Shown: positions 1-9,380, counted from the first letter of the stretch. The stretch is DNA of 64,000 bases from Brevundimonas sp. EYE_349 (GCF_023147505.1 NZ_JAHXPB010000002.1:372001-436000), one strand, 5' to 3'. The notes: generated from the letters alone by a model not told the origin. Numbers and translations: made by a program.

Positions 1-428
1 CCCGCGTTCTTCAGGTCGGTGCGGATGCTCTCGAACGCGGTCATCGTACGCCCCTCGACCACGCCCGCCTCGATCAGCAGCCACGGCGCGTGACAGATGG
101 CGGCGACCGGCTTTCCCGCATCGAAGAAGGCCCGCACGAAGGCCACGGCGTCCGCATCGGCGCGCAGCAGGTCCGGGTTGGCCACCCCGCCCGGCAGCAG
201 CAGGGCCGAATAGGCCGCGGCGTCCGCCGCCGCCACCGCCTTGTCGGCCGTCACCTTGTCCCCCGGCGTCAGATGGTCGAAGCCCTGGAACTCTCCGGCC
301 TTCAGCGACACGATCTCGACCACCGCCCCCGCATCCTTCAGCGCCTTCATCGGTTCATTCAGTTCGATCAGCTCGACGCCGTCGGTCGCCAGGATGGCGA
401 CGGTCTTGCCGGAAAGGGTCTGGGCCAT
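1..428 (-). CDS. DJ-1/PfpI family protein (3' end outside window)
   Basis: Member of the class I glutamine-amidotransferase-like PfpI/YhbO superfamily, whose members act as cytoplasmic stress proteins, deglycases or peptidases. The first 142 residues are present. A Rossmann-like start carries an acidic residue (DGVEL, Glu19). LLLPGGVANPD lies near residues 76-86, and the nucleophile-elbow Cys112 sits in AAICHAPWLL, followed by TAFESIRTDLKNAG. The start ATG is at 428, consistent with the conserved SGKTVAILATDGVE beginning. The C-terminal part lies beyond the window edge. The neighbour on the right is divergent, so this gene is probably transcribed alone. The family call is firm; the exact activity is not determinable. 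Confidence 0.9.
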   Translation of the reverse strand, partial: MAQTLSGKTVAILATDGVELIELNEPMKALKDAGAVVEIVSLKAGEFQGFDHLTPGDKVTADKAVAAADAAAYSALLLPGGVANPDLLRADADAVAFVRAFFDAGKPVAAICHAPWLLIEAGVVEGRTMTAFESIRTDLKNA

Positions 429-534
429 GGGACATGCTCCGTTTTGGAAAGGGGTTCGGCGCCATGAACCCACGGCAAGTCAAAGGGTTGCGGCTCCGCT
501 TGGCGCTAACGACCGTCCGCCCCACATATCCCCC

Positions 535-924
535 ATGCGAATGCTCCTGACCCTGACGACACTATTGGCGGCCTCCGCGACGCCCGTTCTGGCCCAGATT
601 TATCCCGCACCCGGCCGCCCCTACGGCGCCTATCCGGGCGGCGTCCCGGCCGCCATCGCGGACCAGCATCGCTATGAGAACGACCGCCTGCGCGCCCAGT
701 CTCAGGCCAACGCCGACCAGGCCCATCAGCAGCAGATCGAGACCCAGCTTCGCCTGCGCGCCATCGAATCCGCGCGCGAACCGACGGCGCCGTCCGCCCT
801 GCCGCCCCGGCCCCTCTACAGCCCCGAACAGGAACGGGCGCTGCGCCAGTCCGCCGCCAAACGCCGCCAGGAAACCGCGCAAGGGGTCAGTCAGATCGAC
901 GCCTGGCTGGACCGTCCGCATTAA
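535..924 (+). CDS. Small exported hypothetical protein
   Basis: A 129-residue protein that I do not recognise. It opens with a Sec-type signal peptide (residues 1-20, ending PVLA before Gln). A Pro/Gly/Tyr-rich stretch (APGRPYGAYPGG) follows, then a strongly helical, Gln/Arg/Glu-rich segment at about residues 45-80 that could form a coiled coil. The Arg-rich tail ends WLDRPH. The ATG at 535 was chosen because the signal peptide begins there, although the frame is open further upstream. It is probably periplasmic. It sits about 70 bp before the metallopeptidase gene on the same strand and could be co-transcribed with it. Function unknown. Confidence 0.65.
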   Translation: MRMLLTLTTLLAASATPVLAQIYPAPGRPYGAYPGGVPAAIADQHRYENDRLRAQSQANADQAHQQQIETQLRLRAIESAREPTAPSALPPRPLYSPEQERALRQSAAKRRQETAQGVSQIDAWLDRPH

Positions 925-995
925 GGCGACGCATCCCTTCCCTCTCCCCCGCGTTCCGGCCTAGCTTAAGGCAGGGATCAGGCGGAGAACGACAT

Positions 996-1847
996 ATGCG
1001 CTGGCAGGGCGGACGGACGGGCGGCGGGGTCGAGGACCGGCGCGGCATGGGCGGCGGCGCCATTGCAGGCGGCGGCATCGGCGTGGGCGTCCTGGCCCTG
1101 ATCGGCTATTTCGTCTTCGGCATAGACCCATCCACCACGACCCAGTTGGCCAGCCAGCTGGGCGGGGTCGGCGCCTCGGAACAGCAGGGACAGGTCGGCA
1201 CGCCCAAGGATCAGGCCGGACGCTTTGTCGATGTGATCGGCAGCAACATCGACGATGTCTGGTCCCAGAAGCTGAAAGGCTATCAACCGCCGAAGGTCGT
1301 GATCTACGAACAGGGCACCCAGACCGGCTGCGGCTATGGCCAGTCGGCCATGGGCCCCTTTTACTGCCCCACTGACAAGACCGTCTATCTGGACCTGGGC
1401 TTCTGGCAGGAGATGGAGACCCAGCTGGGCGCATCCGGCGCCGACTTCGCCCGCGCCTATGTCATAGCCCATGAGTTCGGCCACCACGTCCAGACCCTGA
1501 CGGGAACCTCGGATCAGGTTCGCCAGGCCCAACAACGTGCGCGCGGCCAGGGCGAGGCCAATCGGTATTCCGTCGCGCTGGAGCTCCAGGCCGACTGCTA
1601 CGCCGGTGTCTGGGCCAAGAACGCCGCGGCCGTCTCGAACGGTCAGGTCGCGCTGGAGCCCGGCGACATCGAGGAAGGCATGAAAACCGCCCAGGCCATC
1701 GGCGACGACACCCTGCAACGGCGCGGCGGCGGACGTGTCTCGCCCGAAAGCTTCACCCACGGTTCCTCGGCCCAGCGGGTCGAATGGCTGCAGCGCGGCT
1801 ATCAGTCGGGCGACCCCGCGTCCTGCGACACCTTCGGCGGCGCCTGA
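996..1847 (+). CDS. Putative neutral zinc metallopeptidase (YpfJ-type)
   Basis: A 283-residue protein of the neutral zinc metallopeptidase family typified by YpfJ. A short Arg/Gly-rich cytoplasmic start (MRWQGGRTGGG) is followed by one membrane segment at about residues 21-43, so the catalytic part should face the periplasm. The zinc site is seen as HEFGHH at residues 159-164 (HExxH with Glu160 as general base). The downstream ELQADCYAGVWA supplies the usual third ligand region, and the C-terminal half has the family sequence QRRGGGRVSPESFTHGSSAQR. Family length is normal. The substrate is unknown in most bacteria. It is followed after 37 bp by pgm on the same strand. Confidence 0.92.
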   Translation: MRWQGGRTGGGVEDRRGMGGGAIAGGGIGVGVLALIGYFVFGIDPSTTTQLASQLGGVGASEQQGQVGTPKDQAGRFVDVIGSNIDDVWSQKLKGYQPPKVVIYEQGTQTGCGYGQSAMGPFYCPTDKTVYLDLGFWQEMETQLGASGADFARAYVIAHEFGHHVQTLTGTSDQVRQAQQRARGQGEANRYSVALELQADCYAGVWAKNAAAVSNGQVALEPGDIEEGMKTAQAIGDDTLQRRGGGRVSPESFTHGSSAQRVEWLQRGYQSGDPASCDTFGGA

Positions 1848-1884
1848 TCGCCGCCTGTTTCCCACAAAGATTGATTGACTGACG

Positions 1885-3537
1885 ATGCATGACCGCGCCG
1901 GAAAGACCGCACGCCCCGAAGACCTGATCGACCTGGACGCCCTGCTCGACGCCTATGAGAGCGTGCGGCCAGACTTGGCCGATCCGACGCAGCGGGTCGT
2001 CTTCGGAACCTCGGGCCACAGAGGCTCCAGCCTGGACGGCGCCTTCAACCAGGCCCACATCCTGGCCATCGCGCAATCCATCGCCGAATACCGCTCAGCG
2101 CAAGGCGTCGATGGCCCGCTGTTTCTGGCCCGCGACACCCACGGCCTGTCCGAGCCGGCCTTCCGCACCACGCTGGAGGTGCTGGTCGCCAACGGCGTCG
2201 AGGTGCTGATCGACGCCCGCGACGGCTTCACCCCGACGCCCGCCGTGTCGCACGCCATCCTGACCCATAACCGCGCGGATGCGCGCCGAAACCCGTCAAG
2301 ATTGGCGGACGGCGTTCTGATCACCCCGTCGCACAATCCGCCCCGCGACGGCGGCATCAAATACAATCCCCCCTCGGGCGGCCCGGCCGGGGGCGAGGCC
2401 ACATCCGCCATCGCGGCCCGCGCCAACCAGCTTATCGAGGGCGGCCTGACCGAGGTGCGCCGCGTTCCGTTCGCTCAGGCCCATGCGACGGCCGGCCGGT
2501 TCGACTATCTGTCCGCCTATATCGACGACCTGCCCAACGTTCTGAATCTGGACGCCATTCGAAACGCCGGGGTGCGTATCGGCGCCGATCCGCTGGGCGG
2601 GGCGGCCGTGGCCTATTGGGGCGAGATCGCAACGCGCCATCGGCTGAACCTGACCGTGGTCAATGACGCCGTCGATCCGCGCTGGGCCTTCATGCCGTTG
2701 GACGCCGACGGCAAGATCCGCATGGACTGTTCGTCGCCTTCGGCCATGGCCGGTCTGATCGGCATGATGCAGGGCGGCTCGGCCTACGACGTGGCCTTCG
2801 GCAATGACGCCGACGCGGATCGCCACGGCATCGTCACCCCCGACGCCGGCCTGATGAACCCCAACCATTTCCTGGCCGCCGCCATCGCCTATCTGTTCGC
2901 CCATCGCCCTGGCTGGGGCGCGGAGGTGGCGGTGGGCAAGACCCTGGTCTCGTCGTCCATGATCGACCGGGTCGTCGCCGGTCTGGGCCGGCAGCTCTTG
3001 GAAGTCCCCGTCGGCTTCAAACATTTCGTGCCTGGCCTGTTGGATGGAACGGTCGGCTTCGGCGGCGAGGAATCGGCCGGCGCGTCCTTCCTGCGCCACG
3101 ATGGAACGGTCTGGACCACCGACAAGGACGGCATCCTGTTGTGCCTGCTCGCCGCCGAGATTCAGGCCCGCACGGGCGAGAGCGCCAGCCAACTTTACGC
3201 CGGCCTGACCGACCAGTACGGCGCCCCCGCCTACGCCCGCGTCGACGCTCCCGCCTCCCGCGCGGAAAAGGCGCGCCTGGCCGCGCTCAGCCCCTCTGAC
3301 GTTTCGGCGACCACCCTGGCCGGGCAGCCCATCGCCGACATCCTGACCAAGGCGCCCGGTAATGGCGAGGCCATCGGCGGCCTGAAGGTCGTCACCGCCG
3401 ACGCCTGGTTCGCCGCCCGCCCCTCGGGCACCGAGGATGTCTATAAGATCTACGCCGAATCCTTCCTCGGCCCCGATCATCTGACCCAGGTTCAGGACGA
3501 GGCCAAGGCCGTGGTGTCCGCCGCTTTGGCGAGTTGA
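1885..3537 (+). CDS. pgm: Phosphoglucomutase (alpha-D-glucose phosphate-specific)
   Basis: Interconverts glucose 1-phosphate and glucose 6-phosphate, linking UDP-glucose and glycogen metabolism to central carbon flow in the cytosol. The 550-residue length matches the E. coli-type Pgm. [12 protein letters not shown] near residues 38-49 is the family start. The phospho-serine loop is [12 protein letters not shown] (Ser149). The metal-binding loop [10 protein letters not shown] falls at about 306-315, and the sugar-phosphate site [17 protein letters not shown] is near the C-terminus. The ATG at 1885 gives the expected N-terminus. UDP-glucose made from its product would feed the GalE encoded further right. 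Confidence 0.96.
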   Translation: MHDRAGKTARPEDLIDLDALLDAYESVRPDLADPTQRVVFGTSGHRGSSLDGAFNQAHILAIAQSIAEYRSAQGVDGPLFLARDTHGLSEPAFRTTLEVLVANGVEVLIDARDGFTPTPAVSHAILTHNRADARRNPSRLADGVLITPSHNPPRDGGIKYNPPSGGPAGGEATSAIAARANQLIEGGLTEVRRVPFAQAHATAGRFDYLSAYIDDLPNVLNLDAIRNAGVRIGADPLGGAAVAYWGEIATRHRLNLTVVNDAVDPRWAFMPLDADGKIRMDCSSPSAMAGLIGMMQGGSAYDVAFGNDADADRHGIVTPDAGLMNPNHFLAAAIAYLFAHRPGWGAEVAVGKTLVSSSMIDRVVAGLGRQLLEVPVGFKHFVPGLLDGTVGFGGEESAGASFLRHDGTVWTTDKDGILLCLLAAEIQARTGESASQLYAGLTDQYGAPAYARVDAPASRAEKARLAALSPSDVSATTLAGQPIADILTKAPGNGEAIGGLKVVTADAWFAARPSGTEDVYKIYAESFLGPDHLTQVQDEAKAVVSAALAS

Positions 3538-3544
3538 AACCTGC

Positions 3545-4498
3545 CTAGCCGACCGTGATCTGCATCGGCCGCTCGACGAACAGGCGCGGGCCGCGCAGGT
3601 CCAGGATGACGCGGCGATCCTCAAACGCCGCCATCCCCACCAGGGCCTTGGGAAAGCCCGGCACGGCCACGTCGTCATAGATGGCCACGGCCGCCTGCCG
3701 ATAAAGTTCGTCGCCGATGGTCAGGGTGCGGACGATCACCGTCTCGGCGCCCACCACGCCGCCCAGCACGATGCTCTGGCCCGGCGTCCGCGCGCGCCCG
3801 TCCAGCAGGCCCGCAGCCTGCGCCGTCTCGCGCGTGAGGGCCAGCACGGCCGAGGCGCCCGTGTCGATCACCGCATCGACCGCCGCCCCCTCCACCGTGA
3901 TCGCCGCCTGCAGCGCCTTGCCCGCCCGCGTCACCGCGATGGATGCGGCTCCCGGCGGCGGCGCCCAGCCGTCTCGCGACATCAGCCTGATCCGACGCCG
4001 GCGGGTATCCAGTTCCAGGATCAGTTCGCGCAGCACGTCCTGGCCCAGGATCAGAGGCGCGCCCAGTCCCTTGTCGCTGGCCAGCGGCCCCAGACCCAGT
4101 ATGGCGGCGCGCAAACCGTCCAGCCGCACCGCCTGGGCGCCGCCGATCTGGACGTCCAATGTCGCGCCGCGCCCGACCTGGGCCTGACCGCCGACGCCAT
4201 AGGCCACCATGGGGATGTCGAACACCTGGGTCAGGCCCAGGGTCGCGACCAGCGAACGGTCGATCACCGAATACTGCGCGCCGGAATCGATCAGCGCCCG
4301 CACAGGCCGCCCATTCACCGAGACCTCCACCGTGGGGGTGCTGGCGCGCGGCTCGGCGTAGCCTAGCCAGTCGCTCGCCCCGGCGGCGGGAAAGACCACC
4401 GTCGGCGCCTTCCACAGCACATGGTCGCGCAGCCACCAGGCCCCGCCCACGCCCCCGGCGATCAGCCCCAGCCGGATCAGAAGATCGCGTCGTCTCAT
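3545..4498 (-). CDS. Exported retropepsin-like aspartic protease with two DS/TG motifs
   Basis: A 317-residue protein with a possible twin-arginine or Sec signal (MRRRDLLIRLG followed by a hydrophobic stretch to about residue 23). It carries two aspartyl-protease active-site motifs in one chain: ALIDSGAQYSVID (Asp71) and AVIDTGASAVLAL (Asp212). This suggests an internally duplicated, bilobal enzyme rather than the usual one-motif retropepsin homodimer. LGQDVLREL follows the first lobe and a FPKALVGMAAFEDRRVILD segment the second. It is convergent with pgm, leaving only 7 bp between stop codons. Substrate unknown. It is probably periplasmic or membrane-anchored. Confidence 0.85.
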   Translation of the reverse strand: MRRRDLLIRLGLIAGGVGGAWWLRDHVLWKAPTVVFPAAGASDWLGYAEPRASTPTVEVSVNGRPVRALIDSGAQYSVIDRSLVATLGLTQVFDIPMVAYGVGGQAQVGRGATLDVQIGGAQAVRLDGLRAAILGLGPLASDKGLGAPLILGQDVLRELILELDTRRRRIRLMSRDGWAPPPGAASIAVTRAGKALQAAITVEGAAVDAVIDTGASAVLALTRETAQAAGLLDGRARTPGQSIVLGGVVGAETVIVRTLTIGDELYRQAAVAIYDDVAVPGFPKALVGMAAFEDRRVILDLRGPRLFVERPMQITVG

Positions 4499-4822
4499 GC
4501 GTCTGACATGGACTGTCGCGGCGGCGGGCGCCAGCGGGGCGATGTCGCAACGCCCGTTCTCTCACCACTTACGCTCCGTCATCCTCACCCCTGTGGCGAG
4601 GTTCCATAATCCCGGCATGTCCACAAGATGCGCGAGCGGCAGGACCCCGAGGGTACGGCTCCCAATCAGCGACACAGGCGGCATGAAATTGCCGCGACGC
4701 CCCGATTTTGCGCTGTGGATGCGGCCGCACCGTCACAGCACCTGGCAAGCCGACAAAATCATACCTGTATTGGCCAGAAACCGGATGACGCCGCGCCGTT
4801 CGCTGGTTACGACCAAGCCGCC
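4499..4822. other. Intergenic stretch between divergent protease gene and thrC
   Basis: These 324 bases separate the leftward protease gene from the rightward thrC. I see no RNA gene, repeat or convincing terminator. The thrC reading frame stays open back to an ATG at 4628, but threonine synthases begin at the YVSTRG block, so the upstream part is probably leader. No Thr/Ile-rich leader peptide like the one before the thrB operon is visible here. Confidence 0.5.
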
Positions 4823-6217
4823 ATGACGACTTCCAGCGCCCGCTACGTCTCGACCCGAGGCCAATCGCCCGAAACCGATTTCTCCGACGCCCTGCTGCGG
4901 GGCATCGCGCCCGACGGCGGCCTCTATATGCCGACCGCCTGGCCCGCCCTGTCGCCCGACGCATGGACCGGCGAGGCGGACTACAAACGCATCGCCCTTC
5001 AGGTCCTGACGCCCTTCGTCGGCGACGCCCTGCCGACCGGCGCCCTGGAACGGGCGCTGGATCGGCTGGCGGCCGGCTTCGACCATCCGATGGTCACGCC
5101 CCTGGTGGAGCTGGAGCCGGGTCTGTTCGTGCTGGAGCTTTTCCACGGTCCGACCGCGGCCTTCAAGGACCTGGCCATGCAGCTGGTCGCCAGTCTGACG
5201 GACGAGGCCTTGGCCGCCTCGGGCGAGCGGCTGACCATTCTGACCGCCACGTCGGGCGACACGGGCGCGGCCGCCGTGCGCGCCTTCGCCGGGGCGAAAT
5301 CCGTCGATCTGGTCGTGCTGCACCCGCTGGATCGCGTCTCGCCGATCCAGCGCAAACAGATGACGACGGTCCAGGCGGACAATGTGCTGAACCTGGCCGT
5401 GCGTGGCGATTTCGACGACTGCCAGCGGTTGGTGAAGGGGCTTCTGGCCGACGACGCCCTGCGCGCGCGGGGCCGCCTGTCGTCGGTCAACTCCATCAAC
5501 TGGGCGCGGCTGGCGGGTCAGATTCCCTATTATGTCTCCGCCACCGCCCAGTTGGGTCAGGCCGCGACCTTCGTCGTCCCGACCGGCAATTTCGGCGACG
5601 CCTTCGCCGGCATCGCCGCGACCCGGATGGGACTGCCGTCTAACGGCTTCGTCGCGGCGGTGAACCAGAACGACGCCCTGGCCCGCGCGCTCAACGACGG
5701 CCTCTATTCGCGCCGTCCGGCGGTGGAGAGCGGCAGCGTCTCCATGGATGTTCAGGCGCCGTCCAACTTCGAACGGCTGGTGTTCGAGGCGACCGGCCGC
5801 GATGCCGACGCCACCCGCACGGTGTTCGAAAGCTTCGCCCGCGACGGCGCAGCAGCCTTCGATCCGGCCCTGCTGGCGGCCCTCCGCGCCGAGGTTTCGG
5901 CCGTCTCGATCGACGAGGACGAGACTCGCGCCGAAATCGCCTACGCCTATGAGGCCTGGGGCCGCGTCATCTGTCCGCACACGGCCGTCGCCCTCGCCGC
6001 CGCCCGGCGGCAGGATCGCGCCAAGGGGCCGGTCGTCGCCCTGTCCACCGCCCATCCGTCCAAGTTCGGCGCCTTCGTCTCGAACGTGCTGGGCTTCGAA
6101 CCCGAGCCCGCAAACGTCGTCGCCGCCCTGGGCGACAAGCCCGAGCGGTTAACGGTCGTCGATGGAACAATGGCGGCGGCGCGGGATGCGGTGGCGGCCT
6201 TTTCAGGCCGCCACTGA
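4823..6217 (+). CDS. thrC: Threonine synthase
   Basis: PLP enzyme converting O-phosphohomoserine to threonine, the last step of the pathway. The 464-residue protein begins with the family hallmark (YVSTRGQSPETDFSDALLRGIAPDGGLY). The PLP lysine is Lys115 in HGPTAAFKDLAMQ, followed by LTATSGDTGAAAVRAF and the glycine-rich phosphate cradle VPTGNFGDAFAG. The C-terminus has STAHPSKFG. The start at 4823 was chosen because it places this block at the N-terminus. It lies convergent to a CsbD-like gene and 0.4 kb from thrB and the bifunctional thrA-like gene, so the three threonine genes cluster here but are not one operon. Confidence 0.96.
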   Translation: MTTSSARYVSTRGQSPETDFSDALLRGIAPDGGLYMPTAWPALSPDAWTGEADYKRIALQVLTPFVGDALPTGALERALDRLAAGFDHPMVTPLVELEPGLFVLELFHGPTAAFKDLAMQLVASLTDEALAASGERLTILTATSGDTGAAAVRAFAGAKSVDLVVLHPLDRVSPIQRKQMTTVQADNVLNLAVRGDFDDCQRLVKGLLADDALRARGRLSSVNSINWARLAGQIPYYVSATAQLGQAATFVVPTGNFGDAFAGIAATRMGLPSNGFVAAVNQNDALARALNDGLYSRRPAVESGSVSMDVQAPSNFERLVFEATGRDADATRTVFESFARDGAAAFDPALLAALRAEVSAVSIDEDETRAEIAYAYEAWGRVICPHTAVALAAARRQDRAKGPVVALSTAHPSKFGAFVSNVLGFEPEPANVVAALGDKPERLTVVDGTMAAARDAVAAFSGRH

Positions 6218-6225
6218 ACCCGAGC

Positions 6226-6540
6226 TTAGCGTCGACCGCCGCCGGTCAGGGCGCGCAGGAGCAGCAGGCCGACGCCGGCGACCGACAGGGTGGTGACCAG
6301 CGGACGCTTGCGCGCCTCGGCCGCGACGGTGCGGGCCTTGTCGCGATAGTCGGCGGGCGCCTTCTCGACCAGGCGATCCACGGCGTCCATGGCCTTGCCG
6401 AAGGTCTCCAGCGACTTGCCCTTGGCGTCGTTATAGGCGCCTTCGACCTGCATCTTCTGGTCGCCGACCAGATTGCCGAAAGCCTTCTGCGCCTTGCCCT
6501 GCACCTGCGAAGCGGCGCCGTTGATCTGTTCGTCAGTCAT
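6226..6540 (-). CDS. CsbD-like stress protein
   Basis: A 104-residue protein beginning MTDEQINGAASQVQGKAQKA, typical of the CsbD family of small general-stress proteins (known in Bacillus as sigma-B dependent). The first 50 residues hold the CsbD repeat-like helix. The remainder is a charged helix (VEKAPADYRDKARTVAAEARKR) ending in a hydrophobic segment (about residues 82-98, VTTLSVAGVGLLLLRAL), so the protein may be membrane-tethered. This resembles the CsbD-plus-tail variants of Alphaproteobacteria. It stands alone between convergent thrC and upstream thrB. Biochemical role unknown. Confidence 0.85.
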   Translation of the reverse strand: MTDEQINGAASQVQGKAQKAFGNLVGDQKMQVEGAYNDAKGKSLETFGKAMDAVDRLVEKAPADYRDKARTVAAEARKRPLVTTLSVAGVGLLLLRALTGGGRR

Positions 6541-6626
6541 GATGTCATCCTCGGGGAGAGCGGCGGTTTTCGCCGTTGATCACAGAAATCCCGGCTGTCG
6601 CTTTCGGTTCCCGCAATGGCGCCGCT

Positions 6627-7592
6627 TCAGGCCATTTCCACCGCCCGCCAGTGGTCCAGGCGGCGCAGGAACACGGCCGGGTCCTTGGGCGTGACCAGGT
6701 TGGCCGGGTCGTGAAAGATGCGGTCGTGCAGCCGCGTGACCGTGAAGCGCAGGGCGGCGGCCTCGCCCAGGCGCGGCAGAGCCACGCGCTCGGCGGGGCT
6801 CAGGGGCCGCACGGCCTCGTAGCCGCGCTGGAAGGCCGCCAGGGCCTCGGGCATGGGCCGTCCCTCGGCGTCGAAGCCCCAGGCCGACAGGGCGATGGCC
6901 AGGTCATAGGCGAAGGCGCCGTCGCAGCCGAAATAGAAGTCGATGACCGCCGACACCGCCCCATCCGCGAACAGCACATTATCGGGGAAGTAGTCGGCGT
7001 GGATCGCCCCGCCCGGCAGGTCGTCCGTGAACGGATCGCCCAGCCGCGTCAACGCCGCCTGGACCTGTTTCAACAGCGCCCGGTCCGTATCCGAGGCGCG
7101 CGTGAGCCCCCCGGCGCACCGATCCGCCAGTTTCCGCCAGACCGCCGGCCCCACCGGATTGGCGCGACGCAGGGGAAAATCGGCCGCCGTCTGGTGCAGG
7201 CGCGCCAGGACCGCGCCCGCCGCCGCCTGATCCGCCGCGTCAGGATGGCGCAGCCAGGCGCCGGTCTTCCATTCGATCACCGCCGCCGCCCGATCGTTCA
7301 GCCGCCCCAGCCAGCCGCCCGACCGATCCGAAATCGGCATCGGGCAGGAAAAGCCCCGCCCCGCCAGATGGGCCGTCAGCCCCAGGCAGAACGGCAGGGA
7401 GGCGGCGTCGGTCCGCCCCTCGAACAGGGTCAGGACGAACCGTCGCGTCACGCCGTCCTGCTGCGTCTCCAGCCGGTAGTTGGTGTTCTCCACCCCCTCG
7501 GCGATGGCGGTCAGCGACACCGCCTCGCCGATGTCATAGCCGGTCAGAAAGGCGCGCGCCTGGTCCAGGGAAACGGAGGTGAAGACGGCCAT
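6627..7592 (-). CDS. thrB: Homoserine kinase (APH/ThrB2 type)
   Basis: Phosphorylates homoserine with ATP to O-phosphohomoserine, the substrate of ThrC. This 321-residue protein is the aminoglycoside-phosphotransferase-fold ThrB found in Alphaproteobacteria and pseudomonads, not the GHMP-fold enterobacterial enzyme. Visible motifs are GVENTNYRLET near residue 30 (nucleotide loop), the catalytic loop IHADYFPDNVLF, and the Mg-binding VIDFYFGCDGAFAYDLA. It starts 4 bp downstream of the stop codon of the aspartokinase-homoserine dehydrogenase gene, so both are one transcript and share the upstream attenuator. The ATG at 7592 gives the conserved MAVFTSV start. Confidence 0.95.
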   Translation of the reverse strand: MAVFTSVSLDQARAFLTGYDIGEAVSLTAIAEGVENTNYRLETQQDGVTRRFVLTLFEGRTDAASLPFCLGLTAHLAGRGFSCPMPISDRSGGWLGRLNDRAAAVIEWKTGAWLRHPDAADQAAAGAVLARLHQTAADFPLRRANPVGPAVWRKLADRCAGGLTRASDTDRALLKQVQAALTRLGDPFTDDLPGGAIHADYFPDNVLFADGAVSAVIDFYFGCDGAFAYDLAIALSAWGFDAEGRPMPEALAAFQRGYEAVRPLSPAERVALPRLGEAAALRFTVTRLHDRIFHDPANLVTPKDPAVFLRRLDHWRAVEMA

Positions 7593-7596
7593 GGAC

Positions 7597-9345
7597 CTAA
7601 TTCAGCCCCACATCGGCGCGGCGCGCACGGACGATCTCGGCCAGGTCCGCCATGATGCTCTCGGTCGTGGCCCAGCGCCCGGCGCCGCGCCCGCGACAGC
7701 GCCACACCCGGCCGTCAGCGCCATAGACTTTCAGCGCATTGCCCTCGCCGCACAGGTTGGAGAACAGGGGGTCGCCATGGTCGGCGTTCAGCGACACGGA
7801 CGGGCTGATCACCCCATCCTTCAGATGGGCGGCGCCGATCTGGCGAACCCCGCCCTCGGCGGAGGTTTCCTCGGTCAGGTGGTCGCGCGGCACGTCGCCA
7901 TCGGGCGACCGGCCGAACGCCTCGTGGCACAGCAGGCGCACCTTGGCCGCCGCATCCAGACCTTCGAGGTCCGACGACGGATCTTCCTCCGCGAAGCCCG
8001 CCGCGCGGGCGTCGGCCAGGGCCTCGCTGAAGGCCGCGCCGTCGCCCAGCCGCTCCAGCATGAAGTTGACCGTGCCGTTCAGCACCGCCTCGAACCCGAC
8101 CACCTCGCCGGCCGCGCGGGCGGCGCGCACCGTTTCGACCATGGGCGCCCCGCCGCCGACCGAGGCCGACCAGAAGACGCGACGGCCGTGCTGTCGGGCC
8201 AGGTCCTGCAAGCCGCCGGGATCGCGGCTGACCGCCTGCTTGTTGGCGCTGGCCACGTCGCAGCCCGCCTCCAGCGCGGCGCGGATCACCGCATGACCCG
8301 CCTCGCCCTCCGACAGGGCCTCCAACACGATGTCAGGTTTGCGCGACAGCAGGTCGTCGGCGCTGGCCGTGAACAGAGAGGGCGGGCAGGCCACGTCGCG
8401 GGCCTTGTTCGGATTGCGCACCAGCACCCCGACGACGTCGTATCGTGGATCGGCCAGCAGCCGGCCCAGCACCCCGCCGCCCACCACGCCGCACCCGGCG
8501 ACCGCCACCCTCAGCGGCGGCAGGGCCGGGGCCGGCCCGGGGGGCGCCGACTTGTCGCCGATCACCGTGCCGTCCGCCCGGTCCAGCGCCGCCACCTCGA
8601 TCTCGACCCCACGGCTTTCGCCCAGGTCGATGGCGTCGTGCTGCACCAGGGCCCCGCCCAGCTTGCGCGCCACGTCCCAGGACGCGCGGCGATAGCGCAG
8701 GGCCGGGGCCGTCTTGTCGTTGGGATCGTGGTCGTAGAGACCGTCCACATCCTTGACCAGCCGCACCTTCTTCAACCCCAGTTCGGCCGCCAGGAAAACC
8801 GCCGTCAGGTCCGATCCGCCGCGTCCCAGCAAGGCCACCCGCCCGTCCGGCCGCACGGCGCCGAAACCGGGCACCACCACAACCTCATGCCGGTCCAGCG
8901 CCTGTTTCAGATGATCGGCGCGCAGGCCGCAGGGTCGCGAATGTTCCGGCTCGCCTTCCGCCACAATGCCCAGTTCGCGCACCGACAGGGCGCAGGCGTC
9001 CAGGCCGATCCGGTCGCAGGCGATGGCGACCAGGGCCGCCGACTTTTCCTCGCCCAGGGCCACATAGCCGGGCAGCAGGTCGTTGGAATGGGTTAAGCCC
9101 AACGCCCGCGCCTCGCTCAGCAGCCGATCCGTCGCCCCGCCGAAGGCCGAGACCACCGCCACCACCTTTCGCCCCGCCCGGACATGACCATAGACGGCCG
9201 AGGCCACCAGCGGCGCCTCTGCCGGGCTTCGCAGGATGGACGAGCCGAACTTCAGCACCACGACTTCGGGGGCGGGATCGGCGGCGAGCCGACAATCGGG
9301 ATTGAGCGGTTCGGATGTCTCTACGACGGCGAGGGAGGCGGACAT
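7597..9345 (-). CDS. Bifunctional aspartokinase / homoserine dehydrogenase without an ACT region
   Basis: Predicted to catalyse the first (aspartate phosphorylation) and third (aspartate semialdehyde to homoserine) steps of the aspartate family pathway. Kinase half, about residues 28-270: VVVLKFGSSIL (canonical KFGGTS with one change), VVPGFGAV, GRGGSDLTAVFLA and KDVDGLYDHDP. Dehydrogenase half, about 288-582: VAGCGVVGGGVLGRL (NADP loop), SANKQAVS, SASVGGGAPM, LNGTVNFM, and FAEEDPSSDLEGLDAAAKV with the catalytic acid and lysine. Enterobacterial ThrA is about 820 residues with two ACT modules between the halves. Here only some 15-20 residues of Pro/Ala linker join them and none follows. It could therefore be insensitive to threonine. 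First gene of the thr operon on this strand. Confidence 0.88.
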   Translation of the reverse strand: MSASLAVVETSEPLNPDCRLAADPAPEVVVLKFGSSILRSPAEAPLVASAVYGHVRAGRKVVAVVSAFGGATDRLLSEARALGLTHSNDLLPGYVALGEEKSAALVAIACDRIGLDACALSVRELGIVAEGEPEHSRPCGLRADHLKQALDRHEVVVVPGFGAVRPDGRVALLGRGGSDLTAVFLAAELGLKKVRLVKDVDGLYDHDPNDKTAPALRYRRASWDVARKLGGALVQHDAIDLGESRGVEIEVAALDRADGTVIGDKSAPPGPAPALPPLRVAVAGCGVVGGGVLGRLLADPRYDVVGVLVRNPNKARDVACPPSLFTASADDLLSRKPDIVLEALSEGEAGHAVIRAALEAGCDVASANKQAVSRDPGGLQDLARQHGRRVFWSASVGGGAPMVETVRAARAAGEVVGFEAVLNGTVNFMLERLGDGAAFSEALADARAAGFAEEDPSSDLEGLDAAAKVRLLCHEAFGRSPDGDVPRDHLTEETSAEGGVRQIGAAHLKDGVISPSVSLNADHGDPLFSNLCGEGNALKVYGADGRVWRCRGRGAGRWATTESIMADLAEIVRARRADVGLN

Positions 9346-9380
9346 GGGGTTCTCGGATTTCTGCGTGGAGCGTGGGGTGA

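Noticed and set aside
4628..4822. An N-terminal extension of thrC starting at ATG 4628
   Set aside because: The extra 65 residues are Arg/His/Pro-rich and unconserved in look. Threonine synthase begins at the YVSTRG block, reached from ATG 4823.
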